Positions 1 through 5,473 of a stretch of DNA of 5,473 nt are shown here, one piece after another. Each line of letters begins with the position of its first letter. The stretch's first letter is position 1. The notes below the pieces were generated by a model. It was given only the letters and a program-made list of their open reading frames with translations, was not told the DNA's origin and made no database searches. The translations under genes were made by a program, and so were the position numbers. Origin of the DNA: Thermoleophilaceae bacterium (GTDB taxonomy: Bacteria > Actinomycetota > Thermoleophilia > Solirubrobacterales > Thermoleophilaceae); assembly GCA_013812005.1 (NCBI GenBank), contig JACCUE010000083.1:1-5473 (forward strand), in the 5' to 3' direction.

Positions 1-498
1 GAAGCCCAGCAGGTCGTCGGCGAACGATCCGCCGACGAAGACGAGCACGGCGGTGGGTAGCAGCAGAGCCAGCAGGAGGATCGTGGACGCCACGTCGATC
101 GCCTTGCGCCGCAGGAAGCTGCGCCCGCCGCCCTCGATCTCGAACACCACGTTGAGCGCGCGCCGGGCCGCCTCGAGCACGCCGGTGGTGCCGTAGAAGG
201 CCAGGACCACGCCGATCACGAGTGTGGTGGTCGCCGTGCCCTTGTTGCGCAGCGCGCGCTCGAGTGAGGTGTCGAGCGGCGCGACCACCGATTCCGGCGC
301 CACCTCGCGCAGGTAGCCGATGATCGCGTCGTAGGTCTCGGGATACTGGCCGAGCAGCCCCAGCAGCGACAGGGCCAGAAGCAGCGTTGGAAACAGCGAC
401 ATCAACCCGTAGTAGGTGAGCGCCGCGGCGTGGTGGGTCATCTGGTCGTCGTAGAACGACACCGCCGTCCGCTTGATGACGGCAAACGTGCCGCGCAC
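1..498 (-). CDS. YihY/BrkB-family integral membrane protein, C-terminus beyond the window
   Basis: I translated this by hand; 166 codons are present and the 3' end lies beyond base 1. The N-terminus has the family hallmark: a short amphipathic stretch (FYDDQMTHHAAALTYY, residues 15-30) leading into a first membrane helix with the SLFP motif (about 31-50). A second hydrophobic segment lies at about 90-105 and a third at about 134-157, separated by a hydrophilic loop and the charged stretch FEIEGGGRSFLRRK, also typical of the family. Full-length members usually have about 300 residues and six helices, so roughly half is visible. The family was once called ribonuclease BN in error; its biochemical role is not established, so only a location in the cytoplasmic membrane is claimed. 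GTG at 498 is the first possible start after an in-frame TGA at 505-507, with a weak GAGG four bases upstream. The gene lies 62 bases downstream of the secreted propeller gene on the same strand and could be cotranscribed. Confidence 0.88.
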   Translation of the reverse strand, partial: MRGTFAVIKRTAVSFYDDQMTHHAAALTYYGLMSLFPTLLLALSLLGLLGQYPETYDAIIGYLREVAPESVVAPLDTSLERALRNKGTATTTLVIGVVLAFYGTTGVLEAARRALNVVFEIEGGGRSFLRRKAIDVASTILLLALLLPTAVLVFVGGSFADDLLGF

Positions 499-524
499 GG
501 CGCCTCAGCCGGCCGAGCGCAGGA

Positions 525-560
525 GCGCGCCCGCCTCCAGCGGCCCGGCGGGCGGGGCGC
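525..560 (-). repeat. GC-rich inverted repeat after the propeller gene, possible weak terminator
   Basis: Directly after the minus-strand TGA (561-563), bases 551-560 can pair with 525-535. This gives a ten-base-pair stem with one bulged base at 529 and a loop of about 15 bases. No T-tract follows on the minus strand, so it is not a classical intrinsic terminator. It could be a factor-assisted terminator, a 3'-end stabilising hairpin, or simply a chance pairing in very GC-rich sequence. It lies in the 62-base gap before the YihY/BrkB gene. Confidence 0.3.
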
Positions 561-2930
561 TCAGCGGCCGGACCCGAAGAAGCGCTTGGTCAGAGCCCGG
601 CTGCGGGTGAGCCTGAGGTCGGCCAGGCCGACCTCGCGCAGCCGGCCGCCCCGGACCCTGAACACCTGGCGGGCGCGCGACCCGCGTCGCACGTACCAGA
701 CGTTGCGCCCGACACGGACACCGCGGCCCTTGCCGATGCGCTGCAGCAGCTCGGTGCGCGTGATGCCCACGTTCACGCCGCGCAGCTTCGTGCGAGCGCT
801 CGAGGTGAGCACCAGGCTCGCCCTGCCTCTCAGGCGCCGGCGCTGCGAGCGCGACAGCGACTTCAGGTCTTTGGGCGCCGTGTAGCCCACCCGCAGCGCG
901 CTGCCGTCGGAGAGGCAGAAGCGGTCCATGAAGCGGCGGAAGGTGCCCCGCGATCCAAACGACTTCCTGACCGCGGCCCGCTTGCGTCCCAAGCCGGCGC
1001 GCCCGATTCCTCTCGGCCGGGCGCGTGATGCAACGGCGGCGCACCCCTTCCCGGCGGTGGCGCCCCCGGGGCCCTCGGAGCCGGCACCGCCGGGGCTCCC
1101 GGGGCCGGCGTCCCCGGCCACCTCGGCGTTAGGCCGCAGCACGAACAGGCCCTGCTCGATGCCGCTCACGATGACGGTGCCCGAATCGAAGTAGGGGTAG
1201 TTGCTCCAGGCGCCGTTGAACTCGGGTTCGTCGTCGTCCGGGAACACGTCGAAGAAGCCGACCTCCGGGAGCCGGCCCTCCGCCGCCCCGCCCGCATCGA
1301 GCACGCGCAGGCCCGAGCGGTAGTTGGCCTGAAACACCCGGTCTCCCCTCACGTAGAGGTTGTGATCGATCGCGCCGGTCACTCCGTCGTTGGCCTCCAC
1401 GAGCTTCACGTTCTCGAGGTTCTCGACGTTGAAGATGTAGGTCTGGGTCTGCTCGACGCCCTCGGTTTCGACCTCGTCGAGCTCGTCGTCCACGAGGAAG
1501 TGCCTGCCGTCCTCGGTGATCCATCCCTGATGGGTATAGGCAGAGCCCTCGTACTCGGTCCGTGACAGCTGCTTGGGCGCTCCCGTTCCATTCGTCAGGT
1601 CGGTTACGTCGACGATCGTCAGGCTGTCCTCGTTCGAGTCGAAGCAGATCTCGCGGCCGCTGTAGCGGGTGTCGGGACCGTCGTAGGTCACGCACTGGGC
1701 GTCGTGCACGTAGCTCTCGGCGGTGGGGCTGTCCTCCTCGAGCACGCAGCCCAGGAACTTCGGGTCGGCCGGCGCTGAGATGTCGATCACGTGCAGGCCG
1801 CCGCCGTTGCACGTCGAGGTGCCCACCGCGTAGGCCACGCCCGACTCCTCGTTGATCGCGATGTTGTGGGCGTTGTCGAGGGTGTTCAGGCGATCGCTGG
1901 GCTCGAGCACGCTGCCGAAGCCGTCGAGCACGTACGAGTAGTGCGCGGTCTCGGTGAAGGTCTCTGGGTCCGCGGGGTCGGCGTCGCGCAGCTGCTTGAG
2001 GTCGAACACCTGCATGCCGTGTGTGGGCTCCTCGGCCACGATGAAGGCGTGGTCTGAGTACACCTTCACGTCGCGCCAGATGTTGAAGAGGGTCTCGACG
2101 GGAATGCCGGCAGCGCTCTGGTGAGAGGGCAGCTCGCCGAGGAAGAGCGGCTTGTCGGGATCGCTCACGTCCACGAACGCGGTGCCGTTCGTCTTGCCGA
2201 CCAGGGCGTACTCCTTGCCCGTGGCCGGGTCGGTCCAGCCCCAGATGTCGTTCAGCTGGCCGCTGTTGTCCTCGGGATTGGCGGATACGGGGGACGCGCC
2301 GCCGAGCTCGTCAAGCGGCAGGAAGCCCGCCAGGTCGATGCCCTTGCACGGGAAGACACCCGCGGCCACCCCGTTCTCGCACGGCGCGTTCGAGATCGGC
2401 TCCGTGGGCACGTCGCCGGTGGTCTTGGGGCGGCTCTCCACACGCGCGCCGCCGGTGTAGCCGGAGTCGGTCACGTCCCACGGCACGACCCGCACCTCGT
2501 ACTCGCCGGCCGCGTCGTCGATGAAGACCTTCTCGGCGGTCGGTCCCGCGGTTGCCGAGCTGGCGACGAGCTCGGCGCCGCGGTAGACGTAGAGGTCGAA
2601 GTCGTCGTCACCACCCTCGGGCACGATGCCGATCTCCACGCCGCCGAGGTTGGTGTCCCAGTGGGCGGGGTCGATGTCCACCGTCAGGTTGAACTCGTCG
2701 CACAGCGCGGTCACGCCAGGTGTGCAGGCCACTCTGGCCGTGGTGCTCTCGGGCACGGGCACGCCGACGGCGTAGTTCTCACCGGTCCATCCGGTCGTCC
2801 GCTGGTCCAGGGACACCGTGCCCGCGCCCGGGCTCGACGCCCCCACCGTCACCGTCAGCGCGCCGACGGCCACGAGCAGGACGGCGGCGAAGATCGCGAG
2901 ACGCGGGACGTACGGCCGGTCGGTCGGCAT
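561..2930 (-). CDS. Secreted choice-of-anchor B / LVIVD-repeat beta-propeller protein with basic C-terminal module
   Basis: The protein has 789 residues from ATG 2930. An N-terminal signal peptide (hydrophobic core about 11-29, VGA before a likely cleavage site) predicts export. Residues about 39-167 resemble a PPC-type beta sandwich (DDDFDLYVYRG, then GEYEVRVVP). Residues about 194-601 match the choice-of-anchor B family, with LVIVD-like blades such as TAFVDVSDPDKPLFLG, GLHVIDISAPADPKFLG and SLTIVDVTDL, and the motifs NAHNI, YVHDAQC, YTHQGW, DHNLYV and NGAWSNYPYF. A Gly/Pro/Ser-rich linker (about 602-629) leads to an Arg-rich module (630-789) with two cysteines (630, 672). There is no LPXTG, PEP-CTERM or C-terminal membrane helix, so the usual anchor is absent. 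The substrate is unknown; a binding or surface role is inferred. I preferred ATG 2930 because AGGAG sits eight bases upstream; TTG 2963 or ATG 2960 would add 11 or 10 residues before a good signal peptide and have a poorer ribosome-binding site. Confidence 0.9.
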   Translation of the reverse strand: MPTDRPYVPRLAIFAAVLLVAVGALTVTVGASSPGAGTVSLDQRTTGWTGENYAVGVPVPESTTARVACTPGVTALCDEFNLTVDIDPAHWDTNLGGVEIGIVPEGGDDDFDLYVYRGAELVASSATAGPTAEKVFIDDAAGEYEVRVVPWDVTDSGYTGGARVESRPKTTGDVPTEPISNAPCENGVAAGVFPCKGIDLAGFLPLDELGGASPVSANPEDNSGQLNDIWGWTDPATGKEYALVGKTNGTAFVDVSDPDKPLFLGELPSHQSAAGIPVETLFNIWRDVKVYSDHAFIVAEEPTHGMQVFDLKQLRDADPADPETFTETAHYSYVLDGFGSVLEPSDRLNTLDNAHNIAINEESGVAYAVGTSTCNGGGLHVIDISAPADPKFLGCVLEEDSPTAESYVHDAQCVTYDGPDTRYSGREICFDSNEDSLTIVDVTDLTNGTGAPKQLSRTEYEGSAYTHQGWITEDGRHFLVDDELDEVETEGVEQTQTYIFNVENLENVKLVEANDGVTGAIDHNLYVRGDRVFQANYRSGLRVLDAGGAAEGRLPEVGFFDVFPDDDEPEFNGAWSNYPYFDSGTVIVSGIEQGLFVLRPNAEVAGDAGPGSPGGAGSEGPGGATAGKGCAAVASRARPRGIGRAGLGRKRAAVRKSFGSRGTFRRFMDRFCLSDGSALRVGYTAPKDLKSLSRSQRRRLRGRASLVLTSSARTKLRGVNVGITRTELLQRIGKGRGVRVGRNVWYVRRGSRARQVFRVRGGRLREVGLADLRLTRSRALTKRFFGSGR

Positions 2931-2938
2931 GCGCAAGG

Positions 2939-2943
2939 CTCCT
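2939..2943 (-). promoter_or_regulatory. Shine-Dalgarno site that decides the start of the propeller gene
   Basis: On the minus strand the sequence reads AGGAG, then eight bases, then ATG at 2930. This is better than the AGGGG four bases before the upstream ATG at 2960. The shorter form also gives a standard signal peptide with a short n-region, MPTDRPYVPRL. Confidence 0.6.
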
Positions 2944-2995
2944 GGGTTGGGCGGCCGCATCAAACCCCTGACGTACGACCGCAGATCGCACTGCG

Positions 2996-3024
2996 AGTCT
3001 AGTCGTTGCCGACCGTACCGACAA
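2996..3024 (-). promoter_or_regulatory. Predicted sigma-70-type promoter for the propeller gene
   Basis: Read on the minus strand, TTGTCG (3024-3019) is followed by exactly 17 bases and then TAGACT (3001-2996). This fits the actinobacterial housekeeping pattern TTGAC-N17-TAGRRT well. Transcription would begin near 2989-2990, leaving a leader of about 60 bases before ATG 2930 that contains the AGGAG site. The -35 box and spacer are overlapped by the palindrome at 3003-3027, so the promoter looks regulated. No mapped start site is available. Confidence 0.5.
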
Positions 3025-3027
3025 CGA
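3003..3027. promoter_or_regulatory. Imperfect palindrome TCGTTGCCG-N7-CGACAACGA, candidate operator
   Basis: The arms 3003-3011 and 3019-3027 pair at eight of nine positions around a seven-base centre. The right arm contains the minus-strand -35 hexamer and the left arm lies in the spacer, so a protein bound here would block or remodel that promoter. A third copy, TCGTTGGCG, lies at 3040-3048 in the same orientation as the left arm, 37 bases away. The shared pattern is TCGTTGNCG. The regulator is unknown, and no regulator gene is present in the window. Confidence 0.4.
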
Positions 3028-3054
3028 ACCGCCCAGGCGTCGTTGGCGGGCCTT

Positions 3055-3060
3055 TACACT
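3055..3060 (+). promoter_or_regulatory. Candidate -10 box for a leaderless M20 transcript
   Basis: TACACT ends seven bases before the GTG start at 3068, so transcription would begin at or next to the start codon. The gene has no Shine-Dalgarno sequence at normal spacing (only GAG directly abutting the GTG), which fits a leaderless message as is common in Actinomycetota. No convincing -35 box is found 16-18 bases upstream, so the call is tentative. Confidence 0.35.
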
Positions 3061-3067
3061 CGCTGAG

Positions 3068-4375
3068 GTGCCAGAGCCCGCGGATCTCGAGCGACGGACC
3101 ACGGAGTTGCTGCAGCGGCTGATCCGCTTCAACACCGTCAACCCGCCGGGTGACGAGCAGGAGGCACAGGAGCACCTCCGCGGTCTGCTCGAAGTTGCCG
3201 GGTTCGAGTGTGAGCTGCTGTCGGCGGTCGAGGGGCGCCCGAACCTGATCGCGCGGATGGGCGGTGCATCCGATGGCCCGGCTCTGTGTCTGCTCGGGCA
3301 CGTGGACACGGTGCTGGCCGACCCCGCGGATTGGACACTCGATCCCTGGTCGGGCGAGATTCGCGACGGCTGCGTGTGGGGACGCGGGGCGCTCGACATG
3401 AAGAGCCAGGTGGCGGCCGAGGTGGCCGCGGCGGTGGCACTGGCCGGGGAGGGCTGGCGCCCGCAGAGCGGCGAGCTGAAGATCGTGGTGACCGCCGACG
3501 AGGAGGCCGGCGCCGAGCACGGCGCCAGGTGGCTGTGCGAGCGCCACCCCGAGAAGGTGCGCGCGGACCTCGTGGTCAACGAGGGCGCGGGCGAGGTGAT
3601 CGACTACGCCGGCCGGCGCCTGTACGGCGTGTGCGTCGCTGAGAAGGGGGTCTTCCGCTTCACGCTCACGACCTCCGGCCGGGCAGGCCACGCCTCGATC
3701 CCCCGCATCGGCGACAACGCGCTGACCAAGCTCGCGCCGGTGCTCGACGCTCTCTCCGGCGGACGGGTGGTGCTCGAACGTACGGTCGAGGGAGATGCGC
3801 TGCTGGCCGGGCTCCACGTGGACAGCGAGGACCTCGAGGCCGCGCTCGCCGAGGTCGAGCGCGAGGATCCGCGGGTGGCGGTGCTGCTCGAGCCGATGCT
3901 GGGTGTCACCCTGACTCCCACGATGGTCTCGGCCTCGGAGAAGATCAATGTGATTCCGGCACAGGCTCGGCTCAAGGTCGACTGCCGCGTGCCGCCCGGG
4001 CTCGGCTCCGAGCACGCGCTCGGGCGCATCCACGGCGCGATACCCGGCGATGGCTACGAGATCGAGTTCGGGGAGACCGTGGTGGGCAACCGCTCACCCA
4101 TCGACACGCCTCTGATGGAGTCGATCCGCTCCTTCGTGGGGCGCGAGGACGAGGGGGCCGGCGTGGCCGCGGTGATGCTCCCGGGCTTCAGCGACTCGCG
4201 CTGGTTCCGTGAGGCCTTCCCCGAGTGCGTGGCCTACGGCTTCTTCCCCCAGAAGGCGATGGACCTGTTCGAGGCGGCGCCCCTCGTGCACGGCGCCGAC
4301 GAGCGCGTGCCGATCTCAGACCTGGGGCTGGCCGCCCGCTTCTACGCCGGGCTGATCGAGGAGACGCTGCGATGA
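3068..4375 (+). CDS. M20-family zinc metallohydrolase (ArgE/DapE/ACY1-like amidohydrolase or peptidase)
   Basis: This 435-residue protein carries the complete M20 active site. GHVDTV gives metal ligand His78 and Asp80, GRGALDMK gives bridging ligand Asp110, and ADEEAG gives general base Glu145 and ligand Glu146. NEGAG (Glu172) is at the position of the next acidic ligand, and LVHGADE gives the final ligand His408. The lid/dimerisation domain (about 190-310) has the usual SGRAGHAS motif with His208 and NVIP at 294-297. Members hydrolyse amide bonds of N-acyl amino acids, dipeptides or succinyl-diaminopimelate with two zinc ions in the cytoplasm. No signal peptide is present. The substrate cannot be read from the motifs, so argE or dapE is not assigned. 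The GTG at 3068 gives the usual family N-terminus (LLQRLIRFNTVNPPG from residue 14). The stop overlaps the next gene's start in ATGA, indicating one operon with translational coupling. Confidence 0.93.
   Translation: MPEPADLERRTTELLQRLIRFNTVNPPGDEQEAQEHLRGLLEVAGFECELLSAVEGRPNLIARMGGASDGPALCLLGHVDTVLADPADWTLDPWSGEIRDGCVWGRGALDMKSQVAAEVAAAVALAGEGWRPQSGELKIVVTADEEAGAEHGARWLCERHPEKVRADLVVNEGAGEVIDYAGRRLYGVCVAEKGVFRFTLTTSGRAGHASIPRIGDNALTKLAPVLDALSGGRVVLERTVEGDALLAGLHVDSEDLEAALAEVEREDPRVAVLLEPMLGVTLTPTMVSASEKINVIPAQARLKVDCRVPPGLGSEHALGRIHGAIPGDGYEIEFGETVVGNRSPIDTPLMESIRSFVGREDEGAGVAAVMLPGFSDSRWFREAFPECVAYGFFPQKAMDLFEAAPLVHGADERVPISDLGLAARFYAGLIEETLR
4358..4363 (+). promoter_or_regulatory. Shine-Dalgarno GAGGAG inside the end of the M20 gene
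   Basis: GAGGAG lies eight bases before ATG 4372 and within the last codons of the M20 gene. It supports ATG 4372 as the true start of the DUF1385 gene rather than the open frame that extends upstream to 4225 inside the M20 coding region. Confidence 0.65.
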
Positions 4376-5211
4376 GCGACGCACCTGGGGGGCCCCGCGT
4401 GGCTCCGATCGTAGGTGAGCCGGACGAGACCCCCGACAAGCTGCGCCTCGGAGGCATGGCCCTGCGCAACGGGCTCCTGGTGCACGGGCCCACCCACTGG
4501 GCGGCCGCCGTGCGCGCCGGCGATGGGCAGATCGAGGTTGCCAGCGGGCGCAAGCCATCGCTGGGCGCCACCGCCGCGGAGGGCATCCCCGGCGTGCGAG
4601 GGGTGGCCAAGCTGGCCGAGGCGATGGCGGTGATCCCGCTCGTCAAGCGCGCCCTGCCGTCGGCACGCCTGCCGATGCAGGACGCGCGCACCCTCGGCGC
4701 CATGGCCGGCGCCGCGCTGCTGGGACAGGCGATCCGCTCTACCGGCGCCCGCACCGTCGGCCGCGAGGCCGCGGTCGGCCTGGTCAGCCTTGCTCCGGCG
4801 CTGCTGGCGCTGCGCGGTGGGGATCTGGCCGCCTACCACGGCGTGGAGCACAAGTCGATCGCGGCCTATGAGTCCGACGGTGACGCCGGAGAGGCCGACA
4901 AGGAGCATGACCGCTGCGGATCCAACCTGGTGGCGCCCATGCTCGGGGCTGCCGCGGTAGGCAACGTGGCCGCGCGTCGCGCCGGCCTGCGCGGGCCGCT
5001 GGTGGAGGGTGGCGTGGCGCTGGGCAGCGCTGCCGTGGCGGTCGAGGTGTTCGCCTGGTCAGAGAGAAACGACGGCACGCGTCTCTCACGTCTGCTGCGC
5101 AAGCCCGGCTACGAGATCCAGCGGGTCGTGGGGACTCGCGAGCCCAGCGACGAGCAGCTCGAAGTCGGCCGTGCCGCCCTGGACGAGATCCTGAGGGTGG
5201 AGGGCGCATAG
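4372..5211 (+). CDS. Divergent DUF1385 (YqhQ-like) protein
   Basis: This 279-residue protein shows the DUF1385 landmarks in order. An N-terminal GGMALRNGLLVHGPTHWAAA (27-46) corresponds to the family's GGQAVxEGVMMRGP block. The central AAYHGVEHKSIAAYE (153-167) has His156, Glu159 and His160, and KEHDRCGSN (177-185) has His179 and Cys182. The C-terminal PSDEQLEVGRAALDEIL (258-274) is also typical. Hydrophobic stretches at about 107-121, 133-147, 189-199 and 213-228 are compatible with membrane association but are short and alanine-rich. The conserved His/Glu/Cys set suggests metal binding, an inference only; the family's function is not established. The start ATG overlaps the upstream TGA and has GAGGAG eight bases before it, so the gene is very likely made together with the M20 enzyme. 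The N-terminal block departs from the usual one, with Asn at the common Glu position, suggesting a distinct subgroup. The family call is firm; the function is unknown. Confidence 0.85.
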   Translation: MSDAPGGPRVAPIVGEPDETPDKLRLGGMALRNGLLVHGPTHWAAAVRAGDGQIEVASGRKPSLGATAAEGIPGVRGVAKLAEAMAVIPLVKRALPSARLPMQDARTLGAMAGAALLGQAIRSTGARTVGREAAVGLVSLAPALLALRGGDLAAYHGVEHKSIAAYESDGDAGEADKEHDRCGSNLVAPMLGAAAVGNVAARRAGLRGPLVEGGVALGSAAVAVEVFAWSERNDGTRLSRLLRKPGYEIQRVVGTREPSDEQLEVGRAALDEILRVEGA

Positions 5212-5271
5212 CCTGCGAGCGGCTTGAGGCCGACGGGGGTTTGGCCGATATCACTCCCTGTGTTCCATGAC

Positions 5272-5473
5272 ATGGTTGTCGTTCGCCTGCTCGCCGTCGG
5301 CGCCCTCCTTCTTGGCGCCATCGCTCCCGCCGCCCCGGCCGCGGCCCAGAGCCCCGCTGCCACCTGCGAGGCGCCGCTCGAGCTGACGAGCGACGGGCGG
5401 GCTGCATCGCTGCCGCTCGAGGAGGGCATCTACACGATCAGCCTGGCCGACAGCTCGCGGTTGAGCTGCGACA
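5272..5473 (+). CDS. Secreted protein of unknown function, N-terminal 67 residues only
   Basis: The frame from ATG 5272 stays open to the right edge. It begins MVVVRLLAVGALLLGAIAPA and continues with AAPAAAQS, a clear Sec-type signal peptide with likely cleavage after Ala25. The mature part starts with a Cys at 32, then a beta-rich stretch (LPLEEGIYTISLAD, residues 46-59) and a second Cys at 66, which could form a disulfide after export. It is not a lipoprotein: no cysteine follows the cleavage site. The alternative ATG at 5267 is in another frame and stops after about 40 codons. No Shine-Dalgarno is evident, so the transcript may be leaderless or the gene weakly translated. It follows the DUF1385 gene by 60 bases on the same strand. 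I do not recognise the family from the part visible. Confidence 0.7.
   Translation, partial: MVVVRLLAVGALLLGAIAPAAPAAAQSPAATCEAPLELTSDGRAASLPLEEGIYTISLADSSRLSCD

Noticed and set aside
505..1044. A 179-codon minus-strand frame within the 3' part of the propeller gene
   Set aside because: It overlaps the real coding frame, is mainly Arg/Ala/Pro/Gly, and its stop merely precedes the YihY/BrkB start.
2121..3002. A 293-codon plus-strand open frame antisense to the propeller gene
   Set aside because: It has low-complexity Gly/Val/Arg/His content with no recognisable motif, and lies opposite a gene with a full set of family motifs. Long antisense frames are expected at this GC content.
2999..4033. 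A 344-codon minus-strand open frame opposite the M20 gene
   Set aside because: It runs opposite intact M20 catalytic motifs and has no coherent domain or ribosome-binding site. It would also cross the divergent promoter region.
4225..4371. A 49-residue N-terminal extension of the DUF1385 protein
   Set aside because: It lies inside the M20 coding region, is Arg-rich with no family similarity, and ATG 4372 has a better-placed GAGGAG and starts close to the conserved N-terminal block.
5212..5271. A terminator after the DUF1385 gene (CGGC-ttgag-GCCG, 5220-5232)
   Set aside because: The stem has only four pairs and no T-tract follows. The alternative pairing with GGCCG at 5243-5247 is equally weak. 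No convincing promoter for the next gene was found here either.
5265..5275. Perfect palindrome CCATG-a-CATGG over the last gene's start codon
   Set aside because: Only five pairs around one base; two nearby ATGs produce it by chance, and the loop is too short for a hairpin.

Overview
The window is high-GC, densely packed bacterial DNA using GTG as well as ATG starts, with a TAG-type -10 box and a possible leaderless start. Together with a secreted protein whose arginine-rich C-terminal module I associate from memory with Solirubrobacterales-like proteins, this suggests Actinomycetota, perhaps class Thermoleophilia. The phylum is moderately supported; the class is an inference. No RNA gene, CRISPR array, insertion sequence or phage gene is visible.

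Left half, minus strand: an incomplete YihY/BrkB-family membrane protein runs off the left edge (1-498). Upstream of it, and transcribed first, is a 789-residue secreted protein (561-2930). It has a signal peptide, a PPC-like beta domain, a beta-propeller of the choice-of-anchor B / LVIVD-repeat type, a Gly-rich linker and a basic C-terminal module that may be a tandem BamE/SmpA-like repeat. A GC-rich inverted repeat separates the two genes.

Centre: a compact divergent intergenic region (2931-3067) holds a good actinobacterial-type promoter for the minus-strand genes (TTGTCG, 17 nt, TAGACT). An imperfect palindrome built from TCGTTGNCG half-sites covers its -35 box and spacer, and a third half-site lies nearer the plus-strand gene. 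A TACACT box seven bases before the plus-strand GTG would fit a leaderless transcript.

Right half, plus strand: a complete M20-family zinc hydrolase (3068-4375) is translationally coupled through ATGA to a divergent DUF1385/YqhQ-like protein (4372-5211). After 60 bases an incomplete secreted protein begins (5272 to the right edge).

No pathway linking all five genes can be read from the sequence. The two solid relationships are the M20-DUF1385 coupling and the shared divergent promoter region. The most unusual items are the architecture of the secreted propeller protein and the operator-like half-sites in its promoter.
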